Notes under the pieces: generated by a model
The model's database searches: none
What the model saw: the letters and a program-made list of their open reading frames with translations, nothing else
What the model was told of the DNA's origin: nothing
Shown here: positions 6,127-11,434 of the stretch, in pieces
How the letters are laid out: each line of letters begins with the position of its first letter
Numbering within the stretch: the stretch's first letter is position 1
Assembly: GCA_948688495.1 (NCBI GenBank)
Contig: CAPQSW010000017.1
Span: 49,525 to 60,958, forward strand
Length of the DNA stretch: 11,434 nt
Source: an uncultured Lachnospiraceae bacterium
GTDB lineage: Bacteria > Bacillota > Clostridia > Lachnospirales > Lachnospiraceae
Direction of reading: 5' to 3'
Program-made: the position numbers and the translations under genes

Positions 6127-9100
6127 TTATAGTTCTTTTTTTTCATGGTAGCAACTATTTTTGTCCGATTTCACAGATTTTTCATCAACTAGAAGTTCTC
6201 TCGTGTCCTCCAATATCATTTCCACCTGCCCCAATATTCCCACAGCTTTCTGCCTTGTATTGTAGTTTTTATCATATTCAAAAAATGGCGCCTTCGTATC
6301 CCGGACAAATTTCAATGCTCCCTCATACCTCTTAGTCATTTGTGTGATATTTGCAGGATTTACTTTCGCCTGAAAATAAAAAACAAATTTAATTTTATCA
6401 TTAATCTCTTTAATTTCCGTATAGTAACATGCATTTGCCTTTGCCCTTAACCTGGAAATCTCCAGAAGATTCTCTACGGATTTCGGCGGTTCCCCAAAAC
6501 GGTCAATCAGTTCTTCCACCATTTCATCTTCATCCTCCCTATTCTCAATGACCGCAATCCTTTTATAGATGTCAAGCTTCTGAAATTCGTTCGGAATGTA
6601 GGAAGGCGGAATAAAAGCATCCACATTCAACTCCAGCGTCGTCTCAAACTGCTCCTGTGTATGTTCCCCTTTCAGGTTCTTCACCGCCTCATTCAGCATT
6701 TTGCAGTACAGGTCATATCCTACCGCCTCCATATGCCCATGCTGCCTTGCCCCCAGCAGGTTTCCTGCCCCCCGGATTTCCAAATCCCGCATGGCAATCT
6801 TAAAACCGCTGCCCAGCTCCGTAAACTCCCGGATCGCTGACAGCCGCTTCTCTGCCACCTCCTTTAACATCTTATTCCTGCGGTACATCAGGAACGCATA
6901 CGACGTACGATTGGAACGCCCGACCCGCCCCCGCAGCTGATAAAGCTGGGACAGGCCCATATTATCCGCATCATGGATAATCATGGTATTAACATTGGAA
7001 ATATCAAGTCCTGTCTCAATGATAGTGGTACTCACCAATACATCAATCTCCCCATTGATAAACTGGTACATTATATTTTCCAGCTCACGCTCCTTCATCT
7101 GTCCATGGGCAAACGCCACGTTTGCCTCTGGTACCAGTTCTTCAATCCTGGCTGTAATATCCACAATCTGGTTAACCCGGTTAAATACATAGAACACCTG
7201 GCCATTGCGCGCCAGTTCCCTGTGAATCGCCTCGCGGACAATCTCCTCATTGTACTCCATTACATAGGTCTGAATGGGAAGCCGGTCCATAGGCGGCTCC
7301 TCCAAAACACTCATATCCCGAATACCTATCAGGCTCATGTGCAATGTCCTCGGAATCGGGGTTGCCGTTAAGGTAAGCACATCCACGTCTTTCTTCATTT
7401 GTTTGATTTTCTCTTTATGGGCCACACCAAACCGCTGCTCCTCGTCTATAATCAGCAGACCCAAATCCTTAAACTCCACATCCTTCGATAAAATCCGGTG
7501 AGTGCCGATAACAATATCAACCATGCCGCGTTTTAACTCTGCCACCGTATGTTTCATCTGTGCACCCGTACAGAAACGGCACATTAAATCTACCTGCACC
7601 GGAAAATCCTTCATTCTCTGCACAAAGGTATTGAAATGCTGCTGCGCCAAAATTGTAGTGGGTACCAGATACGCTACCTGTTTGCCCTCCTGCACCGCCT
7701 TAAATGCTGCACGAATTGCAATCTCCGTCTTCCCATAACCCACATCTCCGCAGATCAGCCGGTCCATAATCTTTTTGCTCTCCATATCCCGCTTGGTAGC
7801 TTCAATGGCAAGCTCCTGGTCCTCCGTCTCCTCAAAGGGAAACAGTTCTTCAAATTCTTTCTGCCACACAGTATCCGGTCCATATACAAATCCTTCCGTC
7901 TGCTGTCTTGCAGCATAGAGCTCTACCAGTTCTTTGGCAATCTCATTCACTGCGCCTCTGACGCGGCTCTTGGTCTTTTTCCACTCCTGGCCGTCCAAGC
8001 GGTTTATCTTAGGCTTCTTTGCCTTCGCCCCGGCATATTTCTGGATTGCCCCCAACTGCGTGGCAAGGACATACAACGTGCTGCCCTTGTCATACTCAAT
8101 TTTCATATAATCCTTTGCCGTCTTCTGAATCTCAATCTTCTCAATCCCCCGGTAAATGCCCACGCCATACTGTTCATGAACGACATAATCCCCGATGCTC
8201 AAATCTGTAAAACTCTGAATCTTCTCCCCCTCATAGATCCTGCGCTTCTTCTTTTTCTTCTTTTCGCTGCCAAAGATATCGCTCTCCGAAATAACCACAA
8301 ACTTCAAATCCGGATATTCAAATCCCTTCTTAAGCTTGCCATAGGCAACCATTACCTCCCCTGGCTGTATGGAATGGTCATAGTCCTGGCTGTAAAAACA
8401 GTTGAGTCCCTCTGCCTGTAAATCTTCCGCAAGATTCTTAGCCCGCGTGCCGGAACCGGACAAAAGAATCACCTGATACTTCCTTTTACGGTACTGCTGC
8501 AAGTCTTTCACTAACAGCTCAAAACTGCGGTTATAGGGATTCACCGTTCTTGTATTAATATTATATCTCGTTTTTATTTCTATCTCATTCACCTTTAAAT
8601 CCAACGTTGTTAGCGCAATACATCTCTGCCGCTGTAATTTGGACAGAATTTCCACGCTGCTGTATATTGCTTTCGCCTGTCCAGGCAAAATATATCCTTT
8701 TTCCAGGCGATGCTGCATGCTCTCTGAAAATTCCTGTTCCAACACCCGTCCCTTCTCCGCAATTCTTGCTGGCTCATCCAGAAATACAACCGTATTTTCC
8801 CTCGCAAAATAGTCCAAAAAGCTGACTGTCTCCTTCGCAAAATACACCAGATAACTGTCCAGTACGCTGCTCTGTCCAAGCTCCGTAATTTCCTCCGTCA
8901 AAGATTCTACCATTGTTTTTAGCCGGTGCGCTTCCTCCGTCTTCATCTCTTTTCGGAATACTTCATACAGTTTAACCTTTTCCTGCTCCAGTTTTTCTAA
9001 CCCCTGGCTCATACACTCTTCGGACAAGACGACCTCACTTGCAGGATAGATCCTAACCTGTTCCAGATTTTCAATTGACCTTTGGCTGTCTGCCTCAAAA

Positions 9101-9708
9101 CTGCGGATAGAATCTATCTCATCTCCCCACAGCTCTATACGGAAGGGATTCTCCTCCGTCAGTGGAAAGACATCAAGAATCCCGCCCCGGGCAGCAAACT
9201 GACCGGCAGCCTCCACCTGATAATTCCGCTCATACCCCATATATACCAGTTTCTTCTTTACTTCCTCCATATGAAGCGTATCTCCCAGCGCATATTCCAA
9301 AACACCGCCTGTGATCTCCGGCAATGGCAGCATCCGATCCATCAATGCATCAAAAGTCGTTACCACAGTAACATGCTCCTGTTCCATCAATGACTTTATC
9401 GCTGTCAGCCGTTCTGCCGTCAGCAGATTCCCCCGGATGTCTGACTGATAGAACAATACATCCTTTGCTGGATAATAGACCACATTTCGATCAAAAAAAC
9501 GGTAGCTTTCATATATTTCCCGCGCCCGCTGCTCCTGAAAAGTTATAATAAGCCCATGATCCGTCTCCCCTAAAAGACCATACATGAAATGAGGCTTCTG
9601 GGCATCTATACACCCGGAAACCTGCACAATTCCTTCCTGTTTTATTAATTCCTCTTTTATCTTTCGATAATCTCCTAGTTCCAGCAATGGTTCTATAAAG
9701 CTTCGCAT
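6127..9708 (-). CDS. mfd: Transcription-repair coupling factor Mfd
   Basis: Mfd is a cytoplasmic DNA translocase that pushes RNA polymerase stalled at DNA damage off the template and recruits UvrA for excision repair. At 1193 residues it has the usual family length and all parts: a UvrB-like N-terminal module (about 1-350), the RNA-polymerase-interacting, CarD-like domain (DYVVHEQYGVGIYRGIEK, 507-524), and the RecG-like motor with Walker A GDVGYGKT (654-661), DEEQ box (755-758), TATPIPRTLH (781-790), RGRVGR (926-931) and the translocation motif RDLEIRGAGNLLGARQHG (974-991). The C-terminal regulatory domain follows (about 1020-1180). A basic stretch of six Lys and two Arg (483-490) sits in the linker before the polymerase-binding domain. 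The binding site AGGAGG (9716-9721) overlaps the pth stop codon; the intergenic gap is only 11 bp, so pth and mfd are one operon. Confidence 0.99.
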   Translation of the reverse strand: MRSFIEPLLELGDYRKIKEELIKQEGIVQVSGCIDAQKPHFMYGLLGETDHGLIITFQEQRAREIYESYRFFDRNVVYYPAKDVLFYQSDIRGNLLTAERLTAIKSLMEQEHVTVVTTFDALMDRMLPLPEITGGVLEYALGDTLHMEEVKKKLVYMGYERNYQVEAAGQFAARGGILDVFPLTEENPFRIELWGDEIDSIRSFEADSQRSIENLEQVRIYPASEVVLSEECMSQGLEKLEQEKVKLYEVFRKEMKTEEAHRLKTMVESLTEEITELGQSSVLDSYLVYFAKETVSFLDYFARENTVVFLDEPARIAEKGRVLEQEFSESMQHRLEKGYILPGQAKAIYSSVEILSKLQRQRCIALTTLDLKVNEIEIKTRYNINTRTVNPYNRSFELLVKDLQQYRKRKYQVILLSGSGTRAKNLAEDLQAEGLNCFYSQDYDHSIQPGEVMVAYGKLKKGFEYPDLKFVVISESDIFGSEKKKKKKRRIYEGEKIQSFTDLSIGDYVVHEQYGVGIYRGIEKIEIQKTAKDYMKIEYDKGSTLYVLATQLGAIQKYAGAKAKKPKINRLDGQEWKKTKSRVRGAVNEIAKELVELYAARQQTEGFVYGPDTVWQKEFEELFPFEETEDQELAIEATKRDMESKKIMDRLICGDVGYGKTEIAIRAAFKAVQEGKQVAYLVPTTILAQQHFNTFVQRMKDFPVQVDLMCRFCTGAQMKHTVAELKRGMVDIVIGTHRILSKDVEFKDLGLLIIDEEQRFGVAHKEKIKQMKKDVDVLTLTATPIPRTLHMSLIGIRDMSVLEEPPMDRLPIQTYVMEYNEEIVREAIHRELARNGQVFYVFNRVNQIVDITARIEELVPEANVAFAHGQMKERELENIMYQFINGEIDVLVSTTIIETGLDISNVNTMIIHDADNMGLSQLYQLRGRVGRSNRTSYAFLMYRRNKMLKEVAEKRLSAIREFTELGSGFKIAMRDLEIRGAGNLLGARQHGHMEAVGYDLYCKMLNEAVKNLKGEHTQEQFETTLELNVDAFIPPSYIPNEFQKLDIYKRIAVIENREDEDEMVEELIDRFGEPPKSVENLLEISRLRAKANACYYTEIKEINDKIKFVFYFQAKVNPANITQMTKRYEGALKFVRDTKAPFFEYDKNYNTRQKAVGILGQVEMILEDTRELLVDEKSVKSDKNSCYHEKKEL

Positions 9709-9719
9709 TTGCCTTCCTC

Positions 9720-10280
9720 CTAATTAAACTGATTCATCGCACGATCTGTCTCCCCCTGAACCATCAATGCGACTGCATCACATGCCTTCTCAAAAGCATC
9801 TTCCAGCATAATCCGCTCCTTCCTTGGAGGACAGCGCAGTACATAATCCGCAAGATCCCAGCCCTCAGGCTTCTCCCCCACACCAATCTTAACCCTCATA
9901 AACTCCTGGGTTCCCACATGGTTGATCACACTTTTCATTCCATTATGCCCCCCGGCGCTTCCCTTTTTACGTATACGCAGCCTGCCTGGCTCTAAACTTA
10001 CATCATCATAAATGACAATCAGTTCCGTCTCCGGCTCCAGTTTATAGAAATTTAAAACCGTACCAATACTCTCCCCGCTCAGATTCATAAATGTCTGGGG
10101 TTTTATCAAAAGTACCTTCTGACCCTCTATCATCCCGCTTCCACACAAAGCTTTATGCTTTTTATCCTTAACGCGGATATTATATTTCTTTGCCAACATG
10201 TCAATCATATCAAATCCAACATTATGGCGTGTCCCTTTATACTTGGACGTGGGATTTCCCAGTCCTGCGATTACATACAT
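9720..10280 (-). CDS. pth: Peptidyl-tRNA hydrolase
   Basis: The enzyme frees tRNA from peptidyl-tRNAs that drop off the ribosome, an essential recycling step in the cytoplasm. The 186 residues match the bacterial Pth family over its whole length: GLGNP (6-10, with Asn9), GTRHNVGF (16-23, catalytic His19), KPQTFMNLSG (60-69, Asn66), YDDVSLEPGRLRIR (91-104, Asp92) and GSAGGHNGMKS (107-117, Asn113), equivalent to Asn10, His20, Asn68, Asp93 and Asn114 of the E. coli enzyme. The AGGAGG site at 10291-10296 is ten bases from the ATG, slightly long but still usable. The gene is followed directly by mfd, a pairing also found in Bacillus. It is separated from uppP by about 106 bp holding two hairpins. 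Confidence 0.99.
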   Translation of the reverse strand: MYVIAGLGNPTSKYKGTRHNVGFDMIDMLAKKYNIRVKDKKHKALCGSGMIEGQKVLLIKPQTFMNLSGESIGTVLNFYKLEPETELIVIYDDVSLEPGRLRIRKKGSAGGHNGMKSVINHVGTQEFMRVKIGVGEKPEGWDLADYVLRCPPRKERIMLEDAFEKACDAVALMVQGETDRAMNQFN

Positions 10281-10313
10281 GATAATGTTTCCTCCTTAAT
10301 TTAATAAGGTATC

Positions 10314-10340
10314 GGCACGCAACGCTCCACGTTACCTGCC
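10314..10340 (-). other. Hairpin upstream of pth
   Basis: Read on the minus strand, GGCAGGTAACG (10330-10340) can pair with CGTTGCGTGCC (10314-10324) across a TGGAG loop: ten of eleven positions pair, one as G-U, with one G-G mismatch. It sits 17 bp before the pth binding site and is not followed by a run of T. Possible leader structure or part of a dispersed repeat. Confidence 0.6.
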
Positions 10341-10348
10341 AAGTCGTC

Positions 10349-10384
10349 GCAAAGCATTCCAGAAATGCTACGCATTTGCTTTGC
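10349..10384 (-). other. Bulged hairpin directly after uppP
   Basis: Outer arms GCAAAGC (10349-10355) and GCTTTGC (10378-10384) are perfect complements. Inside, AAATGC (10363-10368) and GCATTT (10372-10377) pair around a three-base loop, leaving a seven-base bulge. An alternative pairing AGCATT/AATGCT (10353-10358 with 10364-10369) is also exact and excludes the first. The structure begins two bases after the uppP stop codon. No T-tract follows, so a terminator is not shown. Confidence 0.65.
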
Positions 10385-10386
10385 TC

Positions 10387-11199
10387 CTACAAAAAGTATA
10401 TAAGTACCAATGCCCCTAGAAAAATCCGGTACCAGCCAAACACCTTAAAATCATGTTTTCTGATGTATCCCATCAAAAAACGGATGACTACTACCGAAAC
10501 AAAGAAGGAAACCCCCATTCCGATAATCAAAATGGCAAGTTCCTGTCCGGTAAACGCCAGACCAAATTTCACAAGCTTCAAAAGGCTCGCGCCGAACATC
10601 ACTGGAATTGCCAGATAAAAGGTGAACTCTGCAGCCACGGTCCGCGAAACGCCAATCATAAGCGCCCCGATAATTGTTGCACCTGAACGGGATGTCCCTG
10701 GAAATACTGCCGCCACAAGCTGAAATAATCCAATAATAAAAGCAACCTGCCAGGTAATATCCTGCGTACGAAGAATCACTGGCTTGTGATTCTTGTTTTT
10801 ATTCTCAACGATAATAAAAATAATTCCTACTGCAATCAGCATCACTGCAACAACCCAGAAATTATAGAAATGCTCATCCAGCCAGTCTCCACACACAACA
10901 CCTACTACGCCCGCTGGAATGCAGGCAACTACAATCTTCCCCCAAAGCTGCATAATATCCCAGTCAATAACCTCTTTCCTGTCAAAACGCAGGGGAAAAA
11001 TCTTCTTCCAGAACATCAGTACTACAGCTAGGATCGCCCCTAGTTGTACCACTACGAGAAACATGCTCCAAAATTCTTCCGTCACCTTCATGGGCATAAA
11101 TTTTTCCAGAAGAATCATATGTCCTGTACTGCTGACTGGCAGCCATTCTGTAATTCCCTCAACAATACCATACACTACGGCCTTCAAAATCTCTAACAT
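10387..11199 (-). CDS. uppP: Undecaprenyl-diphosphate phosphatase (UppP/BacA)
   Basis: This integral membrane enzyme removes one phosphate from undecaprenyl diphosphate, recycling the lipid carrier for peptidoglycan and other cell-wall polymers. High activity of the family confers bacitracin tolerance. The 270 residues carry the diagnostic BacA motifs: EGITEWLPVSSTGH (14-27, with Glu14, Glu18, Ser24 and His27) and PGTSRSGATI (167-176, with Arg171), equivalent to the active-site residues of the E. coli protein. About seven to eight hydrophobic helices span the length. The start at 11199 has an AAAGGA-type site about nine bases upstream. The 235 bp before it are non-coding and unusually rich in inverted repeats, which may hold its promoter or a regulatory leader, though I see no convincing -35/-10 pair. 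The gene may be transcribed separately from pth or run into it. Confidence 0.98.
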   Translation of the reverse strand: MLEILKAVVYGIVEGITEWLPVSSTGHMILLEKFMPMKVTEEFWSMFLVVVQLGAILAVVLMFWKKIFPLRFDRKEVIDWDIMQLWGKIVVACIPAGVVGVVCGDWLDEHFYNFWVVAVMLIAVGIIFIIVENKNKNHKPVILRTQDITWQVAFIIGLFQLVAAVFPGTSRSGATIIGALMIGVSRTVAAEFTFYLAIPVMFGASLLKLVKFGLAFTGQELAILIIGMGVSFFVSVVVIRFLMGYIRKHDFKVFGWYRIFLGALVLIYFL

Positions 11200-11237
11200 A
11201 TCTTACGTTCCTTTCTAAAACTATCTTCCATCAATAA

Positions 11238-11266
11238 TATATTATAAATCTTCGGCTTATAATATA
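11238..11266. repeat. AT-rich perfect inverted repeat in the uppP leader
   Basis: TATATTATAA (11238-11247) and TTATAATATA (11257-11266) are exact inverse complements separated by nine bases (ATCTTCGGC). Located 39 bp before the uppP start codon. It contains TATAAT/TATTAT-like strings on both strands, so it may overlap a -10 element, act as an operator for a dimeric regulator, or form a leader stem. None of these is proven. Confidence 0.7.
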
Positions 11267-11337
11267 CATCTCTGACAAATACTTCAGTGGCTGTTCTAAA
11301 TGCCCTAAGATTCCACTTTATTGTTACCGACAATAGA

Positions 11338-11411
11338 CCTCAGGACTCTCCCCACCTTCGGTGGGTCCCCCCTCAGGTCAAATCCTCCCACTTCGTGGGT
11401 CCCTCCTTAGG
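11338..11411. repeat. Tandem hairpin repeat units bounded by CCTCAGG/CCTTAGG
   Basis: CCTCAGG recurs at 11338-11344 and 11371-11377, and as CCTTAGG at 11405-11411, spaced 33 and 34 bases. Between them lie two short stems, CCCACC-TTC-GGTGGG (11351-11365) and CCCAC-TTC-GTGGG (11387-11399). Each boundary heptamer can pair with the next except at its central position, so each unit can close into a longer imperfect hairpin. Both units also share GTGGGTCCC after the inner stem. This looks like a dispersed or tandem palindromic repeat rather than a terminator. Confidence 0.75.
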
Positions 11412-11434
11412 ACAAGGCAGACAATATTGACACC

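Larger units (their letters stand above)
11200..11434. other. Non-coding region upstream of uppP, rich in inverted repeats
   Basis: No coding frame with a plausible start and family match is seen. From the uppP side it holds the binding site, an AT-rich palindrome (11238-11266), a plain stretch, a small TATTGT/ACAATA stem (11319-11335), two tandem hairpin units (11338-11404) and a further CCTTAGG (11405-11411). None is followed by a T-tract in either direction. The neighbouring gene on the right is outside the window, so I cannot tell whether it is convergent, divergent or co-directional. Confidence 0.6.

Noticed and set aside
7636..8421. A 261-codon open frame on the plus strand inside mfd.
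   Set aside because: It is antisense to well-conserved Mfd domains, its composition is unlike a folded protein, and it has no recognisable motif. It is a shadow of the mfd codon pattern.
11340..11410. G-rich minus strand (GAGGGGGGACC, GGTGGGGAG and similar runs) considered as a G-quadruplex.
   Set aside because: The G-runs are far apart and already explained by pairing with C-runs in the hairpins. The loops would be long.
11338..11411. The hairpin repeats considered as a CRISPR array.
   Set aside because: Units are too short and contiguous, with no constant repeat separated by unique spacers of regular size, and no cas genes nearby.
11427..11434. TTGACA on the plus strand at the right edge, a possible -35 box of a rightward gene.
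   Set aside because: The matching -10 region lies outside the window. A single hexamer is not enough evidence.

Overview
The window is a piece of a Firmicutes chromosome, most likely a Clostridia species of the Lachnospiraceae type. This rests on protein style (the pth-mfd-PrsA-like order, the small NusG-domain-II and Gx-family proteins next to ApbE), strong AGGAGG-type ribosome binding sites and moderate GC content. I could not search a database, so the taxonomic placement is an inference.

All nine genes lie on the minus strand and read from right to left. In transcription order they are: uppP (undecaprenyl-diphosphate phosphatase, preceded by a structured 235-bp non-coding region), pth (peptidyl-tRNA hydrolase), mfd (transcription-repair coupling factor), a PrsA/SurA-like secreted lipoprotein with a repetitive acidic tail, apbE (FAD:protein FMN transferase), a NusG-domain-II protein, a Gx/HepS-I-family membrane protein, and two ABC exporter half-transporters, the second cut by the left edge. 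No stretch longer than 300 bases lacks a gene. No tRNA, rRNA, CRISPR array, insertion sequence or clear rho-independent terminator was seen.

Functionally there are three blocks. Right: envelope and translation/repair housekeeping (lipid-carrier recycling, peptidyl-tRNA recycling, rescue of RNA polymerase stalled at lesions, protein folding outside the membrane). Middle: apbE, NusG-II and Gx overlap or sit close together. As I recall, these families also occur together in the flavin-based extracellular electron transfer locus of Listeria (FmnB, EetA, EetB), so this block may be a compact extracytosolic flavinylation or redox module, although no flavin-accepting protein is visible here. Left: a heterodimeric ABC exporter in which the complete subunit carries a degenerate ATPase site (Asp and Gln in place of the catalytic Glu and switch His).

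The most unusual non-coding signals are tandem hairpin repeats and an AT-rich palindrome upstream of uppP, two adjacent hairpins between uppP and pth, and a 16-bp hairpin without a U-tract between the PrsA-like gene and apbE.
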